From contig CAMAWQ010000003.1 of the NCBI GenBank assembly GCA_945862005.1, positions 1 through 47,242 of the forward strand: a stretch of 47,242 bases of DNA, written 5' to 3'. The position numbers were made by a program, and so were the translations under genes. The DNA is from Hylemonella gracilis. GTDB lineage: Bacteria; Pseudomonadota; Gammaproteobacteria; Burkholderiales; Burkholderiaceae_C. Below the pieces are notes generated by a model that had not been told where the DNA came from, did no database searches, and worked only from the letters and a program-made list of their open reading frames with translations. Positions 32,956 through 39,886 of this stretch are shown in pieces (position 1 is the first letter of the stretch; each line of letters begins with the position of its first letter).

Positions 32956-33951
32956 ATGCGTGGCATGAAATCTTTAAAGGTTAATGGGGTGCTTGCGGCG
33001 ACCTTCCTATGGGTTCTTCAAGTCCTGTGTTCGGGATCCGCTTGGGCGCAAGACTATCCCAACCGACCCATCAAAATGATCGTGCCTCAAGGTGCCGGTG
33101 GAGGCACCGATATTTTGGGTCGGCATGTGGCCGGGCGCATGACCGAGCTTCTCAAGCAATCGGTGGTGGTGGAAAACAAAACGGGTGCTGGCTCTTTGGT
33201 GGGCACTGAGTTTGTGGCGCGTTCAGCCCCTGATGGCTACACGCTTATGGTGGGCGGCATCTTCAATATGGTGATGAACAAGGCCCTGATTAAAAACTTG
33301 TCCTACGAGCCCGAAAGAGACTTCATTCCTTTGGGTTTTGTGTCGGCCTATCCCTTTATGTTGATCACGCGTGCGGACCTGCCCGTGAACAATTTGGCTG
33401 AGTTTGCGGCTTATGCCAAGGAGCGACCTGGCAAGCTCACTTATGGCTCTGCAGGTATTGGCACCTTGCAGCATGTGTGGGGCGCTATTTTGGCGGGGTC
33501 TTTGGGTCTGGATATGGTGCACGTGCCTTTTAAAGGGGCGGGTCCTGCACACCAAGAAATGTTTGGCGGTCGTGTGGATGTGATGTTTGACAACATTTCA
33601 GCTTCCAAGGGCTATGTTCAAGCCAACCGGCTCAAGGGCTTGGCGGTGTCTTCACTTGCTCGCAACCCTCAAATGCCAAACTTGCCCACCATCAATGAAA
33701 CTGGGGTGGTGAAGTTTGACGGTGAGAGCTGGTTTGGTATCTTTGCGCCAGCAGGTACCCCCCCGCAGGTCGTGGCTAGGTTGCGTGAAGTTTTGGCTAC
33801 CATCAACAAAGAGCCTGACTTTGTGGCGCGTGTCGACCGCGATGGCGGACGCATTTTGAACATCAGCCCCAACCAACAACAAGCCTTTTTAAAAGAAGAG
33901 GTTGAGCGGTGGGTCGGTTCGGTGGCGCGTTACAAAGTTACCGCTGACTAA
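32956..33951 (+). CDS. Bug-family (TTT) periplasmic substrate-binding protein (second)
   Basis: A Sec signal peptide of about 31 residues ending SAWAQ precedes DYPNRPIKMIVPQGAGGGTDILGRHVAGRM, a typical Bug start. KTGAGSLVGTEFVARSAPDGYT and GLAVSSLARNPQMPNLPTINETG follow. GGAGGG lies a few bases before the ATG at 32956. As with the first Bug gene there are no TctA/TctB genes beside it. It differs clearly from the protein at 20627 (PQGAGGG against YPPGGSS in the binding loop), so the two probably recognise different ligands. It converges with the VOC gene, only 6 bases separating the stops. Confidence 0.93.
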   Translation: MRGMKSLKVNGVLAATFLWVLQVLCSGSAWAQDYPNRPIKMIVPQGAGGGTDILGRHVAGRMTELLKQSVVVENKTGAGSLVGTEFVARSAPDGYTLMVGGIFNMVMNKALIKNLSYEPERDFIPLGFVSAYPFMLITRADLPVNNLAEFAAYAKERPGKLTYGSAGIGTLQHVWGAILAGSLGLDMVHVPFKGAGPAHQEMFGGRVDVMFDNISASKGYVQANRLKGLAVSSLARNPQMPNLPTINETGVVKFDGESWFGIFAPAGTPPQVVARLREVLATINKEPDFVARVDRDGGRILNISPNQQQAFLKEEVERWVGSVARYKVTAD

Positions 33952-33957
33952 GTTAGC

Positions 33958-34521
33958 TCAAACCAAGTCAGAGCTACCCAGCCGCGCCTTTAATTTGGCG
34001 GCCATTTCCTGCTGCCACTGCGCCATGGGCATCACGCCGGGTTTGCCGCCCAGGCGCGCTTGGGTGCTTTGAAGAATGCTCGCATCGTCTAAGCTTAAAT
34101 CTAGGGGCTCGAGATAGGGTTGGTCTGCATGCCAAGGGGTGTCTAGATAGATCTCCACTCGATTGACTTCCGGGTCCCTAAAGTACAAAGACCAAGAGTT
34201 GCCGTGGTCTACGGTTTGAATCAAGGTCACATCTTTTCGCGCACATACCAGCTGGTGCATGACCCGCAGGTCTTGCAGGTTGATAACTTGAAACGAAATT
34301 TGTTGCAAGCCAAATCCGGGACCTGAGCCGGGCGGCCGACCGGTTTCCATCACCAGTTGGTGATGTGAGTTGGGGTCGCGGCTCAAAAAAACCACGTCGT
34401 GGTCGCGGACATGACCCGCATCGGTCACCACAAAGCCCAGAACCTCTTGGTAGAAGCTCGACATGGTTTTAATGTCCCATACAAACATGCCCATGTGGCG
34501 CAATTTAAGTTCAGGCAGCAT
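33958..34521 (-). CDS. VOC-family protein (glyoxalase/dioxygenase-like)
   Basis: This 187-residue protein has one VOC domain of about 125 residues. LRHMGMFVWDIKTMSSFYQEVLGF is the first beta-alpha-beta unit with a candidate metal His. HHQLVMETGRPPG and SLYFRDPEVNRVEIYLDTPWHADQP carry the second His and Glu. A 55-residue C-terminal helical tail follows. The pattern resembles small biphenyl-2,3-diol dioxygenase-like proteins, so it may be a second ring-cleaving or isomerising enzyme. It is probably co-transcribed with the SnoaL-like gene upstream on the minus strand (42-base gap). Confidence 0.82.
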   Translation of the reverse strand: MLPELKLRHMGMFVWDIKTMSSFYQEVLGFVVTDAGHVRDHDVVFLSRDPNSHHQLVMETGRPPGSGPGFGLQQISFQVINLQDLRVMHQLVCARKDVTLIQTVDHGNSWSLYFRDPEVNRVEIYLDTPWHADQPYLEPLDLSLDDASILQSTQARLGGKPGVMPMAQWQQEMAAKLKARLGSSDLV

Positions 34522-34563
34522 TTGGGATTCCTTAGTGTTTTAAGCGTGGCATTAGAGCTGGAT

Positions 34564-35205
34564 TTAAGAGCCTAACCACTGCTGAGCTTGCGCGTACAAG
34601 GCGCCCTGCTCAGGAGAGTTGTGTTGCACCAGGTCCGGCGTGATGTGTGCGCCCTTAAGGCTTTGCACATAAGTCAAATGGCGGTAGGCTGAAGGCAAAC
34701 TATTCAGCAGTTGAGTATCTAAGGGAATAGGTGTACCGGGTATCACCGGGTCCATTCGGTCACGCTCATGTATGGGGTGCCGTTGGGCAATTTGCCAGCG
34801 ATGGTCTGGGCGGACACACCAATCTAAAAAACGGCACCACGCTGTGACGTCCACGTCCACGTCATGAATTCGGGCCCTAAGCATCAGGGTCACCCGGGTT
34901 TCGGCCAAGGCCTTGTCGCCAGAAAGCTGAACCGAGCACGCACCCATGCTGTGCCAAGAAGTCGCGGCCTTGGGGTTGAGACTGCTTAGTATGGAGGCGT
35001 CTATAAATGCGTCTGCACTGCCGACCATCCAAGTGGTTTTGACATGTGCGTTGGGCGCGTAGCAGGTTCTGAGTTGTGACCAATTGCGCGTATCGCGCCA
35101 CAAACCCCAGTTGTGCACGAGTTGCATCAATTCAAAGGCGTCGGGAGCTTGGAAGGGGAGCATGTGGGGTGACCAATTGGAAGTCGTAGAGCATAAGTGC
35201 GGCAT
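34564..35205 (-). CDS. SnoaL/NTF2-like (cystatin-cone fold) protein
   Basis: This 213-residue protein has an NTF2/SnoaL_4-like N-terminal domain. A helix and LVHNWGLWRDTRNWSQLRTCYAPNAHVKTTWMVGSADAFIDAS is followed by ATSWHSMGACSVQLSGDKALAETRVTLMLRARIHDVDVDVTAWCRFLDWCVR. The family includes ring-hydroxylating dioxygenase beta subunits, dehydratases and isomerases. About 80 additional C-terminal residues with two Pro-rich turns follow. An alternative start at 35163 (MLPFQAPD) fits the fold better and would remove 14 residues. The specific role is unknown; its position beside VOC and M20 genes suggests aromatic catabolism. Confidence 0.7.
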   Translation of the reverse strand: MPHLCSTTSNWSPHMLPFQAPDAFELMQLVHNWGLWRDTRNWSQLRTCYAPNAHVKTTWMVGSADAFIDASILSSLNPKAATSWHSMGACSVQLSGDKALAETRVTLMLRARIHDVDVDVTAWCRFLDWCVRPDHRWQIAQRHPIHERDRMDPVIPGTPIPLDTQLLNSLPSAYRHLTYVQSLKGAHITPDLVQHNSPEQGALYAQAQQWLGS

Positions 35206-35276
35206 TTAGAGTGCGCTATAGAGACTTGTCCTAAGTCAAGCTAGACTCCAAATTTCCTACTTGAGTAAAACTCAAT

Positions 35277-36461
35277 ATGAACATCATCGACAGCATTTCG
35301 GCCCAGTCTGACGCCATTGCCCGCATTCGCAAGGACATTCATGCCCATCCCGAGCTGCGTTTCGAAGAGCACAGAACCGCTGACCTGGTAGCCCAGCAAC
35401 TCACCGCATGGGGCGTACCGATTCATCGGGGTTTGGGTGGCACGGGTGTGGTGGGGATTATCAAGAACGGCGCGTCAGATCGTGCTTTGGGCCTGCGCGC
35501 TGACATGGACGCCCTGCCCAGCTTAGAAAAAAACACCTTTGAACATGCCAGCCGACACCACGGCAAGATGCACGCCTGCGGACACGATGGCCATACCGCT
35601 ATGTTGCTGGGCGCTGCGCAACACCTAGCTCAGCATCGGCACTTTGACGGTACGGTGTACCTGATTTTTCAGCCGGCTGAAGAAGGCGGTGGCGGTGCCC
35701 GCGAGATGATTCGCGATGGCTTGTTTGAGCAATTTCCCATGCAGGCCGTGTTTGGCATGCACAACTGGCCGGGTATGGCAGCGGGTACCTTTGCGGTCAG
35801 CCCTGGGCCTGTGATGGCGTCAAGCAATGAATTTAAGGTCACCATCCAAGGCAAAGGGGGACACGCCGCTTTGCCTCACACCACCCTAGATCCCGTACCG
35901 GTGGCTTGCCAAATGGTGCAAGCGTTTCAAACCATCATCACCCGCAACAAAAAACCTATAGATGCTGGTGTGATTTCGGTCACCATGATTCATGCGGGAG
36001 AAGCCACCAACGTGGTGCCCGACCGCTGTGAATTGCAAGGCACCGTGCGCACCTTCACCCTAGAGGTGCTGGACATGATCGAGGCCAGAATGCGCCAAAT
36101 TGCCGAGCACACCTGTGCTGCGCAAGGTCTGACCTGCACCTTTGAGTTTTTGCGCAACTACCCGCCCACCATCAACGCTGTAGCCGAGGCTGAATTTGCC
36201 AAGCTGGTCATGACAGATTTGGTGGGGCCAGATCAAGTTTTGGTGCAAGAACCCACTATGGGCGCTGAAGACTTTGCCTACATGTTGCAGGCCAAGCCCG
36301 GGGCATACTGCTTTATTGGCAACGGAGATGGTGACCACCGCTCTGTGGGGCATGGGGCTGGGCCCTGCACCCTGCACAACCCCAGCTTTGATTTCAATGA
36401 TGCCTTGCTGCCTTTAGGGGCCAGCTACTGGGTGCGCTTGGTGGAGCGCTGGCTCAGGTGA
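35277..36461 (+). CDS. M20-family amidohydrolase (hippurate hydrolase-like)
   Basis: This 394-residue cytoplasmic metallohydrolase opens with [15 protein letters not shown] (17-31). The metal-binding [10 protein letters not shown] holds Cys101 and His103, the catalytic Glu135 and Glu136 are in [10 protein letters not shown], and FGMHNWPG carries a further metal His. [10 protein letters not shown] marks the dimerisation domain. [13 protein letters not shown] and NPSFDFND close the site. The family hydrolyses N-acyl amino acids, hippurate or indole-acetyl conjugates. It is divergent from the SnoaL/VOC pair across 71 bases and may release the aromatic acid that the island then degrades. Its 3' end overlaps coaX by 8 bases tail-to-tail. 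Confidence 0.92.
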   Translation: MNIIDSISAQSDAIARIRKDIHAHPELRFEEHRTADLVAQQLTAWGVPIHRGLGGTGVVGIIKNGASDRALGLRADMDALPSLEKNTFEHASRHHGKMHACGHDGHTAMLLGAAQHLAQHRHFDGTVYLIFQPAEEGGGGAREMIRDGLFEQFPMQAVFGMHNWPGMAAGTFAVSPGPVMASSNEFKVTIQGKGGHAALPHTTLDPVPVACQMVQAFQTIITRNKKPIDAGVISVTMIHAGEATNVVPDRCELQGTVRTFTLEVLDMIEARMRQIAEHTCAAQGLTCTFEFLRNYPPTINAVAEAEFAKLVMTDLVGPDQVLVQEPTMGAEDFAYMLQAKPGAYCFIGNGDGDHRSVGHGAGPCTLHNPSFDFNDALLPLGASYWVRLVERWLR

Positions 36462-37221
36462 AATGGCGTTGGCTGGCCACTTGAAGCAGCCCATCAAAAA
36501 TCAGGTTGTCCACCAATTCAAAGGGTATGGACAAGTTGGGCGACATTTTCCAACCAGCTCCACCCGTCATCACGCACCAGGGCTCGGTTTTGCAGTGTTG
36601 GCGTACATGTTGCACCATGCAGTCCATAGCACCCGATATAGCGAATGTGCCGCCACTGGTAAGGGCGTCACTGGTGTTGGTAGGAAAGGGGCGCACATCG
36701 CCTGTGGGTACATGCAAACCGGCGGTGCCGGATTCCAGCGCGCGCAGCATGATGCCGTGACCGGGCAAGATGTATCCGCCTAAAAAATGACCCTCTGCAT
36801 CAATAGCTTCAACGGTGACGGCGGTGCCCACCATCGCCACCACGATGGGACGTGCTGGGCCAACAGAACGCATGCGGTGCCAAGCGCCAATCATGGCCAC
36901 CCATCGGTCCGGTCCAAGTCTCGTGGGGTGGTCGTAGTTGTTGGTTAAGCCAGCCTCTGAGGCGCTGGACACCACCCATTGAGGCGCACAAGACCACATC
37001 TCCATTTGCGCCTCCACCCGGTGACGCACCGAGTCGCTGGCCACAATGCAGCCCAACATGCTGCTGGGTTGGGGCAACTTGGCCCATTCCCCGTCACTCA
37101 GGCGGTCGATGTTGTCTAAAAATGCGGCGCCCTGCTGCAAGATGGTGGCCCCAGGGTGGGGGGTATCAAACAAAGCCCACTTCAGGCGGGTATTGCCCAC
37201 ATCAATGGCAAGAAACGTCAT
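36454..37221 (-). CDS. coaX: Type III pantothenate kinase
   Basis: This 255-residue enzyme makes 4'-phosphopantothenate from pantothenate and ATP, the first step of coenzyme A synthesis. The acetate/sugar-kinase-fold motifs are [17 protein letters not shown] (3-19), [13 protein letters not shown], and [27 protein letters not shown]. In the third motif the common Thr-Val-Asp reads Thr-Val-Glu, a conservative change. [13 protein letters not shown] follows as in other beta-proteobacterial CoaX. In many Burkholderiales birA lies directly upstream of coaX; here a rhodanese gene is upstream instead, 35 bases away. Confidence 0.93.
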   Translation of the reverse strand: MTFLAIDVGNTRLKWALFDTPHPGATILQQGAAFLDNIDRLSDGEWAKLPQPSSMLGCIVASDSVRHRVEAQMEMWSCAPQWVVSSASEAGLTNNYDHPTRLGPDRWVAMIGAWHRMRSVGPARPIVVAMVGTAVTVEAIDAEGHFLGGYILPGHGIMLRALESGTAGLHVPTGDVRPFPTNTSDALTSGGTFAISGAMDCMVQHVRQHCKTEPWCVMTGGAGWKMSPNLSIPFELVDNLIFDGLLQVASQRHFT

Positions 37222-37256
37222 GGGTCGTGGTTATGGGTGAAGCTTGAGGGTGGGGC

Positions 37257-37679
37257 TTAGTTTTGCTTCCAAGGAAGCCCATGAAAACGCCAGCCTCCTA
37301 CTATGCCGCGATGGCCGCGGGCATCAGGGTTGCCCTCAAAGCCTTCCAGAATGTTGTAAGCCTCTAGGCCCAGTGTTGTGGCGCGTTGTGCCGCAGCTAT
37401 GGAGCGCACGCCGCTTCGGCACAGCAGTAACAATTTTTTGGGGTCTGGGCTTGCGGTTTGAATGCGCGCATCAAACTCAGGGTTGAGCGCCATACCGGGC
37501 CACTGCTTCCAAGCAATGGCCAAGGCACCTGGCACAAAGCCCACCCACTCACGCTCGGCATCACTGCGAACATCTACCAGCACGGCCTCCCCAGATTGCC
37601 ACCATTGGTGAGCCAGCTGGGGGGTGATGTCGCCGGCGTAGCCTTGCGCAGGGGTGACGCCCAAATCCAATGAAGACAT
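37257..37679 (-). CDS. Rhodanese-like domain protein
   Basis: This 140-residue protein is a single rhodanese domain. DITPQLAHQWWQSGEAVLVDVRSDAEREWVGFVPGALAI is the N-terminal half, and the active loop is LLLLCRSGVRSIAAAQ with catalytic Cys87. The six-residue loop suits sulfur transfer rather than phosphatase activity. RGIVGGWRFHGLPW at the C-terminus is typical of a small proteobacterial subgroup. There is no signal peptide, so it is cytoplasmic. Its ATG has only a weak Shine-Dalgarno and lies 6 bases after the end of a short upstream frame at 37686, which suggests translational coupling to a lost or broken reading frame. Confidence 0.88.
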   Translation of the reverse strand: MSSLDLGVTPAQGYAGDITPQLAHQWWQSGEAVLVDVRSDAEREWVGFVPGALAIAWKQWPGMALNPEFDARIQTASPDPKKLLLLCRSGVRSIAAAQRATTLGLEAYNILEGFEGNPDARGHRGIVGGWRFHGLPWKQN

Positions 37680-37685
37680 ACCCAG

Positions 37686-37804
37686 TTAAACGATCTTCAC
37701 GCTCAAGTTGGGCAGGCCGTCCATGTGCATTTCTATCAATTTACCACGCGCAACAGGATCCCCAATTTCAGGGCAGAACCCTGAAAGACATTGCGACGAT
37801 CCAT
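37686..37804 (-). pseudogene. Short coding remnant with a strong RBS and an apparent one-base frameshift
   Basis: On the minus strand AAGGAG sits 6 bases before an ATG at 37804. That frame reads MDRRNVFQGSALKLG and then runs into a stop at 37736 (22 residues). One extra G in the GGGG run would continue it as DPVARGKLIEMHMDGLPNL, ending with TAA at 37686, 39 residues in all and just before the rhodanese start. Both halves look like coding sequence. I do not recognise the protein. It may be a true small gene broken by a deletion, a sequencing error, or the joined ends of a deleted larger gene. The rest of the 37680-38007 gap shows no other gene. Confidence 0.4.
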
Positions 37805-38007
37805 TGCGGTCTCCTTGTTTGAATATTTCCGAGGTGGCATCTTAAAGGCTATGAGCTCGTCATCGATCAAAGATTTGTTGACGCAACCTTATCACTTACG
37901 AAGCGCTTACAAACATACGCGCTATTTACTGGTGAAAACCCTAAACGATTTGGGAGGGTTACACGTTCAGAATGAAAGATTCCGCAACTCAAACTTTGGA
38001 GATCTTT
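37805..38007. promoter_or_regulatory. Divergent upstream region of the TRAP transporter genes
   Basis: This stretch of about 200 bases, lower in GC than its surroundings, lies between a minus-strand start at 37804 and the dctP start at 38008. It probably holds the dctP promoter. I could not fix a convincing -35/-10 pair. A TTTGGAGAT Shine-Dalgarno sits at 37995-38003. GTTG-ACG-CAAC near 37880 is a small hairpin. No long palindrome or recognised operator was seen. Confidence 0.35.
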
Positions 38008-39126
38008 GTGAATACTTCCACTACCCCTCGTCGTCGCAGTCTGCTCAAGGGCGCTGCCATTGCAGCTGGCGCCATGACCGCACCCATGATCGCTACGGCG
38101 CAAACCGTGTCTTTGCGTTTCCAGAGCACTTGGCCTGCCAAAGATATCTTTCACGAGTACGCCAACGACTTCGCAAAAAAAGTGAATGACATGGCCAGCG
38201 GCAAACTCAAAATTGAAGTGCTGCCATCCGGGTCCGTAGTGCCTGCTTTCCAATTGCTGGAAGCCGTGAACAAGGGCACCTTGGACGGTGGGCACGGTGT
38301 GGTGGCTTACCACTACGGTAAGAACTCCGCTCTGGCCTTATGGGGTTCTGGCCCTGCATTTGGAATGGACCCCAACATGGTGCTGGCATGGCACAACTAC
38401 GGCGGCGGCAAAGCGCTTCTTGAAGAAATTTACGCATCGCTGAGCATGGACGTGGTGTCTTACTTGTATGGCCCTATGCCTACCCAACCATTCGGCTGGT
38501 TCAAAAAGCCCATCTCTAACGTGAGCCAACTGAAGGGCGTTAAGTTCCGTACCGTCGGTTTGGCTGTGGACATGTACACCGACATGGGTGCCGCGGTGAA
38601 CCCACTGCCCGGTGGCGAAATCGTGCCGGCTCTAGACCGTGGTTTGATTGATGGTGCTGAATTCAATAACGCCACTTCTGACCGCATCTTGGGTTTCCCT
38701 GATGTGGTGAAAAACTGCATGCTGCAGAGCTTCCACCAGTCCGGCGAGCAGTTTGAAATTTTGTTTAACAAGACCAAGCTCAACACGCTGCCAGCTGAAC
38801 TGCGCTCCATCATTGACTACTCTGTTCAGGCCGCCAGTGCCGACATGAGCTGGAAAGCCATTGACCGCAACACCAAAGACTACATTGAGCTGAAAAAATC
38901 AGGCATCAAGTTTTTCAAAACACCCGACGCCATCTTGAAAGCTCAGTTGGCATCTTGGGACAAGATCATCGAGAAGAAAGGTTCTGAGAACGCTTTGTTC
39001 AAGAAGGTTTTGGATTCTCAGCGTGCCTATGCCATCCACGCTGGCCAGTGGCAGCGCGACTATATGGTCGACTTCAAAATGGCCTACGACCATTTCTTCG
39101 CTAAGAAGGCCGCACCTAAAGCGTAA
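38008..39126 (+). CDS. dctP: TRAP transporter solute-binding protein (DctP family)
   Basis: An N-terminal twin-arginine signal (TTPRRRSLLKGAAIAAGAM, cleavage near ATAQ) precedes a DctP fold starting VSLRFQSTWPAKDIFHEYANDF. GVKFRTVGLAVDMYTDMGAAVNPLPGGEIVPALDRGLIDGAEFNN holds the Arg-containing carboxylate-binding segment and the dimer/ligand helix. This Tat-exported subgroup often binds 2-oxo acids or other carboxylates. The GTG at 38008 has GGAG with a 6-base spacer. An in-frame ATG at 37972 would add 12 residues but lacks a spaced RBS. A strong terminator separates it from dctQ, giving likely excess of binding protein over membrane subunits. Confidence 0.93.
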   Translation: MNTSTTPRRRSLLKGAAIAAGAMTAPMIATAQTVSLRFQSTWPAKDIFHEYANDFAKKVNDMASGKLKIEVLPSGSVVPAFQLLEAVNKGTLDGGHGVVAYHYGKNSALALWGSGPAFGMDPNMVLAWHNYGGGKALLEEIYASLSMDVVSYLYGPMPTQPFGWFKKPISNVSQLKGVKFRTVGLAVDMYTDMGAAVNPLPGGEIVPALDRGLIDGAEFNNATSDRILGFPDVVKNCMLQSFHQSGEQFEILFNKTKLNTLPAELRSIIDYSVQAASADMSWKAIDRNTKDYIELKKSGIKFFKTPDAILKAQLASWDKIIEKKGSENALFKKVLDSQRAYAIHAGQWQRDYMVDFKMAYDHFFAKKAAPKA

Positions 39127-39132
39127 GTCAAA

Positions 39133-39167
39133 CATCAGGGCCGTGGACTAAAATCCGCGCCCTGATG
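39133..39167 (+). other. Hairpin downstream of dctP
   Basis: CATCAGGGC (39133-39141) pairs with GCCCTGATG (39159-39167), a perfect 9-base stem with a 17-base loop, 7 bases after the dctP stop. It has no T-run, so it is not an intrinsic terminator by itself. A smaller hairpin (GTCAAC at 39168-39173 with GTTGAC at 39183-39188) and then the terminator follow directly. The stack could protect the dctP mRNA 3' end from exonucleases. Confidence 0.6.
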
Positions 39168-39205
39168 GTCAACTTGAGTCAGGTTGACGCTGGAGTTTTC
39201 TACTT

Positions 39206-39243
39206 CCAGCCAATCGGGTAACCGATTGGCTGGTTTGTTTTTT
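39206..39243 (+). terminator. Intrinsic terminator between dctP and dctQ
   Basis: CCAGCCAATCGG (39206-39217), loop GTAA, and CCGATTGGCTGG (39222-39233) form a perfect 12-base stem with a GNRA tetraloop, followed by TTTGTTTTTT. This is a textbook Rho-independent terminator. It lies inside a transporter operon, only 17 bases before the dctQ start at 39260, so it probably lets only part of transcription through to dctQM. Confidence 0.9.
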
Positions 39244-39259
39244 AAGGGGTGTTGCCCAC

Positions 39260-39886
39260 ATGAAGATTCAAAAAATTCTGCACACAGCAGACCTCATCAG
39301 CACTTGGTTTGGTAAAAGCTTTGCTTGGTTGATTGTGGTTTTGATGTTGCTGGTGGTGGTGGAGGTGTTCAAGCGCTACATCTTGAATGCACCCACCGCT
39401 TGGGTGTTTGATGCCAGCAATATGTTGTATGGCACCTTGTTCATGATGGGGGGCGCCTATACCTTGTCACAGGACGGGCATGTGCGCGGCGATTTTTTAT
39501 ACGGCAGCATGAAACCCCGCAAACAAGCCGCCATCGATTTGGTGTTGTTTGGCCTGTTCTTTTTGCCCGGCGTGATGGCCTTAACTTGGTCAGGTTGGAC
39601 GTATTTTCAAGATTCATTGGCCATCAACGAGCAAACTTTCAACGCAGACCCACTGCCGGTGTACCCTTTTAAGTTCATCATTCCGCTGGCGGGTGCTTTG
39701 GTGTTGATGCAAGGTTTGGCTGAAATGCTGCGCTGTGTGGTGTGCCTGCAAACTGGCGAATGGACGCCGCGCCTTAAAGACGCACAAGAGTCTGACGTGG
39801 TGGTCCAACAGTTGGCTGGCAGCGAATCGGTGGATGAAGAAGCCCGTCGCTTGGCTATTGAACAATCCAAAGGCTTGAAAGGTTGA
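39260..39886 (+). CDS. dctQ: TRAP transporter small permease (DctQ)
   Basis: This 208-residue inner-membrane protein has four hydrophobic helices (about 20-42, 55-75, 92-115 and 138-160). It has the DctQ pattern: VVVEVFKRYILNAPTAWVFDASNMLYGTLFMMGGAYTLSQDGHVRGDFLYG. A cytoplasmic tail of about 45 charged residues follows the last helix, longer than usual. It forms the small membrane subunit with DctM for sodium-driven uptake of the DctP ligand. AAGGGG lies before the ATG at 39260, just after the terminator. It overlaps dctM by one base (TGATG). Confidence 0.92.
   Translation: MKIQKILHTADLISTWFGKSFAWLIVVLMLLVVVEVFKRYILNAPTAWVFDASNMLYGTLFMMGGAYTLSQDGHVRGDFLYGSMKPRKQAAIDLVLFGLFFLPGVMALTWSGWTYFQDSLAINEQTFNADPLPVYPFKFIIPLAGALVLMQGLAEMLRCVVCLQTGEWTPRLKDAQESDVVVQQLAGSESVDEEARRLAIEQSKGLKG

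Noticed and set aside
37758-37763. GGGG run as a phase-variation tract
   Set aside because: Four bases is too short for programmed slippage; a plain indel or sequencing error is more likely.
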